Below are positions 1 through 8,139 of a stretch of DNA of 64,000 nt, in pieces. Origin of the DNA: Burkholderiales bacterium. GTDB taxonomy: Bacteria > Pseudomonadota > Gammaproteobacteria > Burkholderiales > Burkholderiaceae_C. A program made the position numbers and the translations under genes. Location of the stretch: the NCBI GenBank assembly GCA_025350145.1, contig JANXYH010000044.1:1-64000 (forward strand), in the 5' to 3' direction. The notes under the pieces were generated by a model. That model worked only from the letters and a program-made list of their open reading frames with translations, ran no database searches and was not told where the DNA came from. Within the stretch, counting starts at the first letter, position 1. The number at the start of each line of letters is the position of its first letter.

Positions 1-1155
1 GTCGGTGCCGCCGGAATTGGTCTTGGTGAAGAACAGGATGGCGGTGGACACCCCCGCGTAGGGCTTGAACACGCCCGAGGGCAGCGACACGACGGCGTCG
101 AGCTTGTGGTCCTGGACGATCAGCCGGCGCAGTTCCTTGTGCGCGTTGCTGCTGCCGAACAGCACGCCGTCGGGCACGATCACCGCCGCCCGGCCGCCGG
201 GCTTGAGCAGGCGCAGGAACAGGGCCAGGAACAGCAGCTCGGTCTTCTTGGTCTTGACCATGGCCAGCAGGTCCTTGGCGGTGTTCACGTAGTCCAGGCT
301 GCCGGCAAAGGGCGGGTTCGCCAGCACCAGGCTGTACTGCTCTTCGTCACCCGCATGGTCCTGCGCCAGCGAATCCTGGTAGCGGATGTCGGGGTTGTCC
401 ACCCCGTGCAGTGCCATGTTCATGCTGCCGATGCGCAGCATGGTGTTGTCGAAGTCGTAGCCGTGGAACATGCCGTGGTGGAAGTGCGCGCGGCTCAGGC
501 CATCGCGGAACAGTTCGGGGTGCCTCTCGCGCAGGTATTCGCCCGCCGCCACCAAAAAGCCGCAGGTGCCGCTGGCCGGGTCGCAGATCACGTCCCTGGG
601 CGCTGGCGCAGTCATCTCGACCATCAGCCGGATGATGTGGCGCGGCGTGCGGAACTGGCCGTTCTGCCCGGCGGCGGCGATCTTGCCGAGCATGTACTCG
701 TAAAGGTCGCCCTTGGTGTCGCGGTCTTCCATCGGCACGCGGTCGAGCATGTCGACCACCTTGGCCAGCAGCGCCGGCGTGGGGATGGTGAAGCGCGCGT
801 CCTTCATGTGGCTGGCGTAACTGCTGCCGGCGCCGCCCAGCGTGCGCAGGAAGGGAAACACACGCTCGCCCACCACCTGGTGCATCTGCGCCGAGGCGAA
901 GTTCTTGAAACGCGACCAGCGCAGGTCGCTGAAATCCCGGCCCTGGGTGTCCTGGCCCTGCCCGAACACCCGGTTCTCGATCGGGCGCCTGAGCGCTTGC
1001 GCCTTGCCTTCTTCGAGGGTGTGGGCGTCGTCGAGGCGGCGAATGAAGAGCAAGTAGGTGATCTGCTCGATCACCTCCAGCGGATTGGAGATTCCGCCAG
1101 ACCAGAAGGCGTTCCAGATGGCGTCGACTTGGCTGCGGAGTTCGCCGGTGAGCAT
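1..1155 (-). CDS. hsdM: Type I restriction-modification DNA methyltransferase subunit HsdM (3' end outside window)
   Basis: N6-adenine methyltransferase subunit of a type I R-M system; it partners HsdS for sequence recognition and HsdR for cleavage. Only the first 385 codons are in the window; the frame stays open to position 1. The start is an ATG at 1155-1153, giving MLTGELRSQVDAIWNAFW, a typical HsdM N-terminus. Seen: the N-terminal helical region (about residues 1-150), a SAM-binding motif I variant (DPASGTCGFLV, about residue 190) and the catalytic motif IV NPPF (about residue 280). The canonical motif I reads DPxCGTGGFL, so the second Cys is a substitution but within family variation. 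hsdS and hsdR are not in view and would lie beyond the left edge. The gene starts 240 bp past the 3' end of tRNA-Arg, a common integration site for islands. Confidence 0.93.
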   Translation of the reverse strand, partial: MLTGELRSQVDAIWNAFWSGGISNPLEVIEQITYLLFIRRLDDAHTLEEGKAQALRRPIENRVFGQGQDTQGRDFSDLRWSRFKNFASAQMHQVVGERVFPFLRTLGGAGSSYASHMKDARFTIPTPALLAKVVDMLDRVPMEDRDTKGDLYEYMLGKIAAAGQNGQFRTPRHIIRLMVEMTAPAPRDVICDPASGTCGFLVAAGEYLRERHPELFRDGLSRAHFHHGMFHGYDFDNTMLRIGSMNMALHGVDNPDIRYQDSLAQDHAGDEEQYSLVLANPPFAGSLDYVNTAKDLLAMVKTKKTELLFLALFLRLLKPGGRAAVIVPDGVLFGSSNAHKELRRLIVQDHKLDAVVSLPSGVFKPYAGVSTAILFFTKTNSGGTD

Positions 1156-1397
1156 GTGCGGGTCTCGGGCTTCTCTGTGGGCTGGGGGATCGGCTCTGGC
1201 CTGTGTGGGGTTGGGCCGCCTACGCCGACGATAACCTTGCGGCCGGACGAGCATGGCACCGCACAAGCAAGCTTGAACACTGGACTTGAAGCCCCGGCAC
1301 AGTGGCAGGGCAGCGTCGGCCGTCGTGCCCCGAACATCGACAGTTCGGAATTTGCGCTCAACCCCTTGGGGAGCGTTGGCACGGTACTGTGCGGGCT

Positions 1398-1472
1398 TGG
1401 TGCGACCGGCAAGAATCGAACTTGCGACTAAGCCTTCGGAGGGCCCAATGATATCCACTTCACCACGGTCGC
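1398..1472 (-). tRNA. tRNA-Arg (anticodon CCG), CCA encoded
   Basis: Folded by eye on the minus strand, 75 nt including the encoded CCA. Acceptor arms GCGACCG (1472-1466) and CGGTCGC pair over 7 bp with discriminator A; D-arm GTGA/TCAT around a loop with GG; anticodon stem GGGCC/GGCTT (two G-U pairs) with loop CTCCGAA, giving anticodon CCG, which reads CGG codons; T-arm GCAAG/CTTGC around TTCGATT. All invariant loop residues checked (T33, TTC in the T loop, GG in the D loop) are present. The hsdM gene lies just past the 3' end on the same strand. Confidence 0.93.
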
Positions 1473-1553
1473 TAGGCCTGCGGCAGGCGCGGATTGTAGC
1501 CAGCCTGGCTGGTGTCGCGGCCCGGCTTGCCTGGGCAAATCATGCCCCGCCGC

Positions 1554-1559
1554 TATAAT
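1554..1559 (+). promoter_or_regulatory. -10 box of the cytochrome c5 gene promoter
   Basis: A perfect TATAAT lies 58 bp upstream of the cytochrome start, in the 145-bp gap after the divergently oriented tRNA gene. The nearest -35-like hexamer, TTGCCT at 1527-1532, is 21 bp away, which is long. The promoter may therefore be weak or activator-assisted. Confidence 0.5.
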
Positions 1560-1617
1560 CTACAGGTTGTGCTGGGGCCTGCTGCGGCCCTGGCTCCATG
1601 CCCATACCGAGGACCTT

Positions 1618-2157
1618 ATGAGCGACGACGCGCTGCACGCCGAGACTGAAAACCACGAGGGCCCGATCAAGACGCCCAAGCAGTTGGTGGCCACCGTGGT
1701 GGCAGCGTTCGTGGTGCCTATCGTGATCATCATCATGCTGACCCACTATGTGGCCTCGGACGGCCGCGACGGCGCCGGCAGCGATGCCATGACGGCGGCA
1801 GCCACCGCCAAGCGGATCCAGCCGGTCGGCTCGGTCGAGATCAAGGACGCCAGCGACGTTGCCAGTTTCAAGACCGGCGAGCAGGTGTTCCAGGCGCAGT
1901 GCACCGCCTGCCACACCGCCGGCGCGCTCGGCGCGCCCAAGCTCGGCGATGCTGCGGTCTGGGCGACGCGGATCAAGACTGGATACAGCGCCCTGTTGGC
2001 CTCGGCGCTCAAGGGCAAGGGCAGCATGACGGCACAGGGCGGTGGCGACTACAACGACACCGAAATCGGTCGCGCCGTGGTCTACATGGCCAACCAGGGC
2101 GGGGCGAAGTTTGACGAACCCAAGGCGCCGGCTCAGGCGGCATCAGCGGCCAAGTAA
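1618..2157 (+). CDS. Membrane-anchored cytochrome c5 family protein
   Basis: Small c-type cytochrome of 179 aa that would carry electrons between the quinol-oxidising complexes and terminal oxidases at the periplasmic face. An N-terminal uncleaved anchor (about residues 24-46, LVATVVAAFVVPIVIIIML) precedes a single haem c domain with the CxxCH motif C95-T-A-C-H99 and a downstream methionine (GSMTAQGG) as likely axial ligand. The ATG at 1618 is preferred to an upstream in-frame ATG at 1567 because it follows GAGG and places the soluble N-terminus directly before the anchor. It is monocistronic: a tRNA on the other strand upstream and a strong terminator directly downstream. Confidence 0.88.
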   Translation: MSDDALHAETENHEGPIKTPKQLVATVVAAFVVPIVIIIMLTHYVASDGRDGAGSDAMTAAATAKRIQPVGSVEIKDASDVASFKTGEQVFQAQCTACHTAGALGAPKLGDAAVWATRIKTGYSALLASALKGKGSMTAQGGGDYNDTEIGRAVVYMANQGGAKFDEPKAPAQAASAAK

Positions 2158-2177
2158 GGCCCCTTGTCAGGGAAGTC

Positions 2178-2729
2178 TCAGCCGCCTGCGGGCGGCTTTT
2201 TTGCGCCCGGCTGCGGCGCCAGCACGAAGCCGAAGCGCTGCGCGGCCTGCGCAATGTCCAGGGCCTGCGGCAGCCACAGCCCCGACTCGACCGCCTGCGC
2301 CGCATCCAGCATGTCCTGGCTGTGGATGATGCCAAAGCCGAGGTCGCAGGCCAGGTACAGACGGCCCTGGGCATCGAGCCAGGCCGTTGCCGCCACCGCC
2401 GCCAGGCCGGTATGGCTGCGCAGCTCGGGCGCCAGCCCATCCCAGCGCACCCGCCAGACCCAGGGTGCGGCTTCGAGCTGCACATAGACCCGCTGCGGGC
2501 CGTTTTGAAAGTACCAGCAGCCCTGGGCGTCGGGTTCGTAGTTGCGCTCGATGAACTCGACCAGCTTGCGGTGCAGGATGCGGCTGCCCTTGACCTGCGG
2601 AAACGGCCCGGCGTGCTGGATCCTGTCGTCGCGCATGTACCAGTCGCCGCGTGCATCCAGCGCCAGCCAGCCGTAGCAGTGCGGCACCTGTGGCCACTTC
2701 TTCAGCGCGGCTTTGACAATTTCGTCCAT
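2178..2729 (-). CDS. Conserved hypothetical protein, probably cytosolic
   Basis: 183 aa starting at ATG 2729 (MDEIVKAALKKWPQVPHCYG). No signal peptide or membrane segment. The N-terminal half is rich in aromatic residues (PHCYGWLALDARGDWYMRDD), the pattern of a Burkholderiales-restricted family of unknown function; I do not recognise a catalytic motif. It is the last gene of a likely purU operon, 20 bp after the NTF2-like gene. Its C-terminus (KKPPAGG) is encoded by the hairpin that terminates the convergent cytochrome gene, so the two transcripts overlap at their 3' ends. An in-frame upstream Met at 2834 was rejected because it lies inside the preceding gene. Confidence 0.75.
   Translation of the reverse strand: MDEIVKAALKKWPQVPHCYGWLALDARGDWYMRDDRIQHAGPFPQVKGSRILHRKLVEFIERNYEPDAQGCWYFQNGPQRVYVQLEAAPWVWRVRWDGLAPELRSHTGLAAVAATAWLDAQGRLYLACDLGFGIIHSQDMLDAAQAVESGLWLPQALDIAQAAQRFGFVLAPQPGAKKPPAGG
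2181..2202 (+). terminator. Intrinsic terminator of the cytochrome c5 gene
   Basis: Perfect 6-bp GC stem GCCGCC/GGCGGC with tetraloop TGCG, followed by six T. It sits 23 bp after the cytochrome stop codon and inside the last codons of the convergent gene ending at 2178. There is no T-run on the other strand, so it acts only on the plus strand. Confidence 0.9.
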
Positions 2730-2749
2730 GGCGCGACCGGCAATCAGGA

Positions 2750-3202
2750 TCAGTGCAGAACCGACGGTGTCGACTGGATTTCGGCCAACTCGCCGAGCGT
2801 GCCCGGGCTGGCGTGGTGGGCGACCATGCGCCAACCCTGCGCCGTCTTCAGGTAGACGTTGGTGGCCAGCACGTAGCCGGTGCGCGGACCATCGGGGGTG
2901 TTGACGCTGATGCGCTCGACCAGGCTGTGCACGGCCGCATCCAGGGTATGGACCCGGCGCACCCGCTCGGGCTGGGCGGCGATGCGCCCGCCGTTGGCAA
3001 ACATCGCCTCGAAGGCGGCGCGGATCGCCCGGGTGCCGACCACGCGCGGCCCGCCCGGGTGGACGCAGACCGCCTCGTCGTCGTCCGACCAGACGGCAAT
3101 CAGCTTGTCGGTGTCGCCTTCGCGCAAAGCCTCGTAGAACTGCGCCTCGATTTCGTCGGGCGAAGCCATCAGGTGGGCGGTTTGCGGCTTGGTTGCGGGC
3201 AT
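2750..3202 (-). CDS. SnoaL/NTF2-like family protein (YybH type)
   Basis: 150 aa with the alpha+beta cone fold pattern of the SnoaL-like/DUF4440 group: an N-terminal helix (EIEAQFYEALREGDTDKLIAVWSDD, shown here only in outline) followed by VCVHPGG, GTRAIRAAFEAMF and a C-terminal strand WRMVAHHAS. Members bind small ligands or act as stress-related accessory proteins; the substrate cannot be read from sequence. The start is 17 bp after the purU stop, and the next gene follows after 20 bp, so the three are probably one transcript. An internal Met at 3169 (MASPDEIEAQF) is an alternative start that would fit the usual family length better. Confidence 0.8.
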   Translation of the reverse strand: MPATKPQTAHLMASPDEIEAQFYEALREGDTDKLIAVWSDDDEAVCVHPGGPRVVGTRAIRAAFEAMFANGGRIAAQPERVRRVHTLDAAVHSLVERISVNTPDGPRTGYVLATNVYLKTAQGWRMVAHHASPGTLGELAEIQSTPSVLH

Positions 3203-3219
3203 GGTCAGTGGCGCCGGGG

Positions 3220-4113
3220 TCAGCGGAAGACCACGGTCTTGTGGCCGTTCATCAGCACCCGGCGCTCTACATGCCAGCGCACGGCACGGGCCAGCACGAC
3301 GTTCTCGACATCGCGACCGGCAGCGGTCAGGTCCTCGGCCGAATTGGCGTGGTCGACCCGCGCCACATCCTGCTCAATGATCGGCCCTTCGTCGAGTTCG
3401 GCGGTGACGTAGTGGGCGGTTGCACCGATCAGCTTGACGCCGCGCGCATGGGCCTGGAAGTACGGCTTGGCGCCCTTGAAGCTGGGCAGGAAGCTGTGGT
3501 GGATGTTGATCGCCCGGCCCTTGAGCTGCTCGCAGAACGCCGGGCTGAGGACTTGCATGTAGCGCGCCAGCACCACCAAGTCGATGCCTTCGTGCTCGGC
3601 AATGGCGGCGATCTGGTGCTCCTGCAGGCGCTTGGTGGCCGGGTCATGGCCGGCCGGCAAGGGCAGGTGGTGGAAGGCGATGCCATGGCTGGCAGCCAGC
3701 GCCGCGAAGGTGCTGTGGTTCGAGACGATCGCCGGGATCTCGACCGCGAGTTGGCCGCTGCTCCAGCGGAACAGCAAGTCGTTGAGGCAATGGCCATGCT
3801 GGCTGACCAGCAACAGCAGGCGCGGTCTGTGCGCTACTGCATGGAAACGCGCATCCATGCCGAATTGCCCGCGTACATGGGTGAACAGGTTGTCCAACAG
3901 GCCAATGTCGGCCAGGTTGGGCGGCGCCGAAAAATGCACACGCATGAAAAACAGACCGGTCGCATCGTCGCCCTGCACATCGCCAAATTGCTGCGAGTCG
4001 ATGATGTTGCAGCCCGCTTGGTAGAGCAGGCCCGAAACAGCATAGACAATGCCGGTGGTGTCGCGGCACGACAGGGTCAGAATGAATTCGTGTTCGCTGC
4101 TCATCGTAGGCAT
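3220..4113 (-). CDS. purU: Formyltetrahydrofolate deformylase PurU
   Basis: Hydrolyses 10-formyl-THF to formate and THF, balancing the one-carbon pool and feeding formate to purine synthesis. About 297 aa: an N-terminal ACT domain (residues 5-85, FILTLSCRDTTGIVYAVSGL) and a C-terminal formyltransferase fold with the signature NIHHSFLPSFKGAKPY, GATAHYV (catalytic His) and LDEGPIIEQD (catalytic Asp). Two starts 9 bp apart are possible (4113 MPTMSSEHEF, 4104 MSSEHEF); neither has a strong Shine-Dalgarno sequence. It heads a co-directional group with two small genes and is divergent from the ECF sigma factor gene. Confidence 0.95.
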   Translation of the reverse strand: MPTMSSEHEFILTLSCRDTTGIVYAVSGLLYQAGCNIIDSQQFGDVQGDDATGLFFMRVHFSAPPNLADIGLLDNLFTHVRGQFGMDARFHAVAHRPRLLLLVSQHGHCLNDLLFRWSSGQLAVEIPAIVSNHSTFAALAASHGIAFHHLPLPAGHDPATKRLQEHQIAAIAEHEGIDLVVLARYMQVLSPAFCEQLKGRAINIHHSFLPSFKGAKPYFQAHARGVKLIGATAHYVTAELDEGPIIEQDVARVDHANSAEDLTAAGRDVENVVLARAVRWHVERRVLMNGHKTVVFR

Positions 4114-4203
4114 GGCCCATCGCCGCAGCTCGGGTGGCGCGACTCCAGGCATGGATTGTATGGACGCACCCTGTCCCGGGCACCTCCGGGCACACGCAGG
4201 ACG

Positions 4204-4836
4204 ATGAAAACCGCAGTCGAGGATTGGAGCCAACGCAGCCGTGAGCTGGCCCGCCTGCTGTCGCGCAGCGCGCTCGGCGACCGGCTGGCGTTTGGCCAGC
4301 TCTATGAGCGCACCAGCGGCCACCTCTACGCCGTGCTGCTGCGTATCCAGCGTGACCGCGACCTGGCCGCCGATCTGCTCCAGGAGGTCTACATCAGCGT
4401 CTGGCGGGCCGCAGCCAATTTCGACGCCCAGCAGAGCCAGCCGCTGACCTGGCTGACCCACATCGCCCGCAACAAGGCGATCGACAGCCTGCGGCGCGCC
4501 CAGGCCCAGCCGCAACTGGCGTCGGTACACGCTGACCACGACGATGACGACCGGCCCGACCTGGACTTGGGCCTGGCCGATGAGGCGCCCGGACCCGAGC
4601 AATTGCTGGTGCGCGCCAGCGACGCCCGCCAGTTGGCGCAGTGCATGCAGGACCTGAGCGCCCCGCAGCGGCAAAGTGTGGCGCTGGCGTTCTTTGACGG
4701 CCTCTCGCATGCCGAGGTGGCGGCCCAGATGCGCGAGCCGCTGGGCACGGTCAAGAGCTGGGTCAGGCGCGCGCTGATGACGCTGAAGAACTGCCTCGAA
4801 CGCGCCGCCCAGCGCGACACCGCACTGGGGGCCTGA
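4204..4836 (+). CDS. ECF RNA polymerase sigma factor
   Basis: 210-aa group IV sigma-70 factor. Region 2 (about residues 20-95) carries the DLLQEVYISVWR core-binding helix; region 4 (about 140-200) has the SAPQRQSVALAFFDGLSHAEVAAQM helix-turn-helix that reads the -35 element, seen here as LSHAEVAAQMREPLGTVKSW. AGGA precedes the ATG at 4204. The next gene, a membrane anti-sigma factor of RskA type, starts 1 bp after its stop, so the pair is translationally coupled, as in SigK/RskA modules. The trigger is unknown. Confidence 0.93.
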   Translation: MKTAVEDWSQRSRELARLLSRSALGDRLAFGQLYERTSGHLYAVLLRIQRDRDLAADLLQEVYISVWRAAANFDAQQSQPLTWLTHIARNKAIDSLRRAQAQPQLASVHADHDDDDRPDLDLGLADEAPGPEQLLVRASDARQLAQCMQDLSAPQRQSVALAFFDGLSHAEVAAQMREPLGTVKSWVRRALMTLKNCLERAAQRDTALGA

Positions 4837-4837
4837 G

Positions 4838-5560
4838 GTGGACTACGCCAACCCCAAGCTGGCCGACATCCTGGCCGCCGAATTTGTTGCCGGCACGTTG
4901 CGCGGCGGCGCGCGGCGGCGCTTCGAGGCGCTGCTGCCCGGCCACCCTGGCCTGCGTGCGGCCGTAGCACAGTGGCAGGCGCGCCTGATGCCGCTGACCA
5001 GCGCGCTGGCGCCGACCGCGCCGCCGGCCAGGGTCTGGGCCGGCGTCGAAACCCGCCTCTGGCCGAGTGAGGTGTCGCACGCGTCCGCCGCCCAGGCCTG
5101 GTGGCGCGGGCTGGCGTTCTGGCGTGCGGCCTCGGGTTTTGCCACGGTCGCGGCCGTGGGCCTGGCGCTGGTGCTGGCCTACCCGCAGCCGCAGCCTGCG
5201 CCGCTGCTGATCGTGCTGCAAGCGACCGAGGCCGGTGCCACGCCGGGCATCGTCAGCAGCAGTTTTGTGGCCAGCCTCGGCAGTGACGGCCAGTCACTGG
5301 TGACGCGCCCGATCCAACCGGTCGCCCTGGCCGCCGGCAAGGCGCTGGAGCTGTGGGCGGTGCCGCCAAACGGCGCGCCACGCTCGCTCGGCCTGATTTC
5401 GGCCAGCGGCACCACCGTACTGCAGCGCAACAAGTTGCCGCGGGATCTGCTCGACGCCCAGCGCACGGCGGCGCTGGCGGTCAGCGTCGAGCCCCCTGGC
5501 GGCTCCAGCACCGGCGCGCCAACCGGGCCGGTGGTCTTCGCCGGCAAGCTGCAGCTCTGA
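4838..5560 (+). CDS. RskA-type anti-sigma factor
   Basis: 240-aa membrane protein that would sequester the preceding ECF sigma factor. Cytoplasmic N-terminus with the short conserved helix (LADILAAEFVAGTL, residues 8-21), a single transmembrane segment (about 97-116, SGFATVAAVGLALVLAYP) and a periplasmic RskA domain (about 125-240; ALELWAVPPNGAPRSLGLI and VVFAGKL are typical). The start is GTG at 4838 in TGAGGTG, overlapping the ribosome-binding region with the sigma stop codon. The cytoplasmic region lacks a zinc HxxxCxxC motif, as expected for RskA rather than ZAS proteins. Confidence 0.9.
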   Translation: MDYANPKLADILAAEFVAGTLRGGARRRFEALLPGHPGLRAAVAQWQARLMPLTSALAPTAPPARVWAGVETRLWPSEVSHASAAQAWWRGLAFWRAASGFATVAAVGLALVLAYPQPQPAPLLIVLQATEAGATPGIVSSSFVASLGSDGQSLVTRPIQPVALAAGKALELWAVPPNGAPRSLGLISASGTTVLQRNKLPRDLLDAQRTAALAVSVEPPGGSSTGAPTGPVVFAGKLQL

Positions 5561-5612
5561 CGGCCCAGGCTGAAGTGCGCAGCGCTCAGTGCGCGGCGTC
5601 AGTGCCCGGCGT

Positions 5613-5825
5613 TCAGTGCCCGCTGGCCAACTGCTCGCCCGCCCTGAGGCGGTAGACCGTGCCGCAATAGGGGCACTTGCCCTGGCCCTGACCCGCGACA
5701 TCGATGAACACCCGCGGGTGGTTGCTCCACAGCGCCATCTTCGGGTTGGGACAGGTCACCACGCCGGGGCCTTGCAGTTCGCCGGCGGCCAACTCGACCA
5801 CCGCCTGGGCTGATGTCGGGTTCAT
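5613..5825 (-). CDS. Small zinc-finger protein (zf-CHCC family)
   Basis: 70 aa. A zinc-binding pattern Cys...His...CPYCG is visible (VVTCPNPKM, NHPRVFID, GKCPYCGTVYRL), matching the zf-CHCC family related to the 6-13 kDa subunit of complex I. It starts 4 bp after the ilvE stop and is the last gene of that unit; the ilvE-zinc protein pair is common in Burkholderiales. Its cellular role is not established. Confidence 0.88.
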   Translation of the reverse strand: MNPTSAQAVVELAAGELQGPGVVTCPNPKMALWSNHPRVFIDVAGQGQGKCPYCGTVYRLRAGEQLASGH

Positions 5826-5829
5826 GGCT

Positions 5830-6753
5830 TCACACCTTGCTCAGCCATTCGGCGTACTTCGGATTCCGGCCGTTGACGATGTCGAAGAACGCAGCCTGGA
5901 TCTTGCCGGTGATGGGCCCGCGCTCGCCCTCGCCCAGTGAGATCCGGTCGAGTTCGCGGATCGGTGTCACCTCGGCTGCGGTGCCGGTGAAGAAAGCCTC
6001 GTCGCAGATGTAGATCTCGTCGCGGGTCAGGCGCTTCTCGACCAACTTGAGCCCCAGGTCCTGGCAGATCGCGAACACGGTGTTGCGGGTGATGCCGTTG
6101 AGCGCCCCGGCCGAAAGATCCGGCGTATAGACCACCCCGCCCTTGATCACGAAGATGTTCTCGCCCGCGCCCTCGCTGACGAAGCCCGAGGCGTCGAGCA
6201 GCAGCGCCTCGTCATAGCCCTCTTCGGTCACTTCCATGTTGGCCAGGATCGAGTTGGTGTAGTTGCTCACCGCCTTGGCCTGGGTCATGGTGATGTTGAC
6301 GTGGTGCCGGGTGTAGCTGCTGGTCTTGACGCGGATGCCGCGCCTCAACCCTTCGTCACCCAGGTAGGCGCCCCACTCCCAGGCTGCAACCATCAGGTGG
6401 ATGGTGTTGCCCTTGGGGCTGACACCCAGCTTCTGGTCGCCGATCCAGACCAGCGGTCGCAGATAGCAACTCTTGAGCGCATTGGCCTTGACCACGTCGA
6501 GCTGGGCCTGCAGCACCTGCTCGACGCTGAACGGGATCTTCATGCGCAGGATCTTGGCCGAGTTGAACAACCGCTCGGTGTGCTCGTGCAGGCGGAAAAT
6601 GGCGGTGCCGTTGACGGTGTCGTAGGCGCGCACGCCTTCGAAGGCACCGCAGCCGTAGTGCAGGGTGTGGCTCAGCACATGGATCTTGGCGTCGCGCCAA
6701 TCGACCATCTGGCCGTCCATCCAAATCTTGCCGTCGCGGTCGGACATCGACAT
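5830..6753 (-). CDS. ilvE: Branched-chain amino acid aminotransferase IlvE
   Basis: PLP-dependent fold-type IV transaminase that interconverts Leu, Ile and Val with their 2-oxo acids using 2-oxoglutarate/glutamate. 307 aa, the normal length. Seen: GAFEGVRAY near the N-terminus, the catalytic lysine in QAKAVSNYTNS (about residue 160) and the class IV signature EALLLDASGFVSEGAGENIF. Upstream by 71 bp lies an uncharacterised membrane protein gene on the same strand; downstream by 4 bp the zf-CHCC gene. Confidence 0.96.
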   Translation of the reverse strand: MSMSDRDGKIWMDGQMVDWRDAKIHVLSHTLHYGCGAFEGVRAYDTVNGTAIFRLHEHTERLFNSAKILRMKIPFSVEQVLQAQLDVVKANALKSCYLRPLVWIGDQKLGVSPKGNTIHLMVAAWEWGAYLGDEGLRRGIRVKTSSYTRHHVNITMTQAKAVSNYTNSILANMEVTEEGYDEALLLDASGFVSEGAGENIFVIKGGVVYTPDLSAGALNGITRNTVFAICQDLGLKLVEKRLTRDEIYICDEAFFTGTAAEVTPIRELDRISLGEGERGPITGKIQAAFFDIVNGRNPKYAEWLSKV

Positions 6754-6824
6754 CGGTCATGCTCCTGTGGGTGTAGGGGCGGCGCGAGACTGCAACCGCG
6801 CTGCGCCGGGCCAAACCGGCGATT

Positions 6825-7241
6825 TTATGCGGCAGGCACTTGCCCAGCGGAAAGCACCGCTTCGGGCTCCAGTGATCGGTCCAGGCTCCAGCCGCTGCAG
6901 CGCCCATTGACCAAGGTCACGTCCACCGAGGCACCCGAACCGTCGCTCCAGCGCCAGACCTCGGGCAGCTCGCTCACCTTGGCGCCGAGGCTGCGGGTGT
7001 GCAGGATGATCTGCATCAGGCTCATGCCCTTGTGCAGCTTGGCGTGCAGCATCACCGCGCTCGGCACCACCCCAACCGGCGACCGCCCGGCCAGCCGCAT
7101 GATCCGCAGCGCCTTGCTGAACTGCAGCAGCAGCCAGAACACCACCACCGACACGCACAGCGCCACCCCCGGCCAGCCATAGTGGTGGTAGCCGAGCGCG
7201 GTGCCGATGACGGCCAGGGTCCAGCCCAGGAGGGAGTTCAT
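6825..7241 (-). CDS. Uncharacterised inner-membrane protein
   Basis: 138 aa starting at ATG 7241 (MNSLLGWTLAVIGTALGYHH). Two adjacent transmembrane helices (about residues 4-17 and 23-42, GVALCVSVVVFWLLLQF) are followed by a soluble tail of about 90 residues with GMSLMQIILHTRSLG and WRWSDGSGASVDVTLVNG. I recognise no domain. It lies 71 bp upstream of ilvE on the same strand and may be co-transcribed; the response regulator gene upstream ends 70 bp away. The start is inferred from the hydrophobic N-terminus; the longer frame to 7442 runs into the regulator gene. Confidence 0.7.
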   Translation of the reverse strand: MNSLLGWTLAVIGTALGYHHYGWPGVALCVSVVVFWLLLQFSKALRIMRLAGRSPVGVVPSAVMLHAKLHKGMSLMQIILHTRSLGAKVSELPEVWRWSDGSGASVDVTLVNGRCSGWSLDRSLEPEAVLSAGQVPAA

Positions 7242-7311
7242 GGCGTTGCTGTGCGCAGGTCCGGGTGCGGCCGGGATTGTCGCCGTTGGCGGGTGCCGAC
7301 CGGCGCGCCGC

Positions 7312-8040
7312 TCAGGCCGCGGGTGGTCGACGTGAGACCGCACGCATGGCCAGTTCCAGGCGGTTGCGGGCGTGCCACTTCTCCATGATCCGGCTGACGT
7401 AGTTCTTGACCGTGCCCTCGGCCAGGAAAACCGTCGCGGCAATCTGCTTGTTGCTCAGCCCCGTGGCCAGCAGGTCCAGGATTTGGGCCTCACGTTCGCT
7501 GAGTTGCTCCTCGAGCGCGCTGTGCGTTTGTCGCTGGCTTGGCGCAGTGGGGGTTTCGGCCACCACCGGCTGTGGGTCGCTGGCTTGGGCGGTGACGAAC
7601 CTGAACTGGTCCACCAGCTTGCGCGCAATCGCCGGCGACAGGCGTGATTCGCCGAGGTGGACCGAACGCACGGTGGCCAGCACCTCGGCTTCGCTGGAGT
7701 CCTTGAGCAAGTAGGCCTGGGCGCCGGCACGGATTGCCTCGAACACCAGTTCGTCGTCGTCAAAGGTGGTCAGCACCACGATCCGCGTCTGCGGCAGCGC
7801 CGCCGTGATCTGGCGGGTCGCCATCACCCCGCCGACGCGCGGCATCTGCAAATCCATCACGACCACGTCGGGGCGATGCAGCATCGCCAGTGCCAGCGCC
7901 TGCTCGCCATCGGCAGCCTGGGCGACGACCTCGATGCCGGGCTCGGCGCCCAGCATCATGGAAAGGCCACGCCGGATCACCGGCTGGTCGTCGACGATGA
8001 GCAAGCGGATGGTCGCGGCGGCTGCCTCGGGCGGGGTCAT
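7312..8040 (-). CDS. NarL/LuxR-family response regulator
   Basis: 242 aa. Receiver domain (about 10-128) with the acidic pair in LLIVDDQPVIRRGL, phospho-acceptor Asp in VVVMDLQMPRVGG, the switch Thr in VVLTTFDDD and Lys in LLKDSSEAE; linker; C-terminal LuxR helix-turn-helix (about 175-235, LSEREAQILDLLATGLSNKQIA then EGTVKNYVSRIMEK). It is divergent from the HisKA_3 kinase 100 bp away, its likely partner. Target genes are unknown; the shared 100-bp gap is a candidate autoregulation site. Confidence 0.94.
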   Translation of the reverse strand: MTPPEAAAATIRLLIVDDQPVIRRGLSMMLGAEPGIEVVAQAADGEQALALAMLHRPDVVVMDLQMPRVGGVMATRQITAALPQTRIVVLTTFDDDELVFEAIRAGAQAYLLKDSSEAEVLATVRSVHLGESRLSPAIARKLVDQFRFVTAQASDPQPVVAETPTAPSQRQTHSALEEQLSEREAQILDLLATGLSNKQIAATVFLAEGTVKNYVSRIMEKWHARNRLELAMRAVSRRPPAA

Positions 8041-8139
8041 GCGCGGGCATTGTCAACCTGCCGGGCGCGGCCGCTGCAACACGGGTCGGCGAGGGCAGGC
8101 AGCCAGCGGCCCATGACCGACGATGGGCGATGATCGGGC

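Noticed and set aside
106..1431. 441-codon open frame antisense to hsdM and running through the tRNA gene
   Set aside because: The minus strand encodes clear HsdM motifs and the tRNA folds properly; no recognisable protein on the plus strand.
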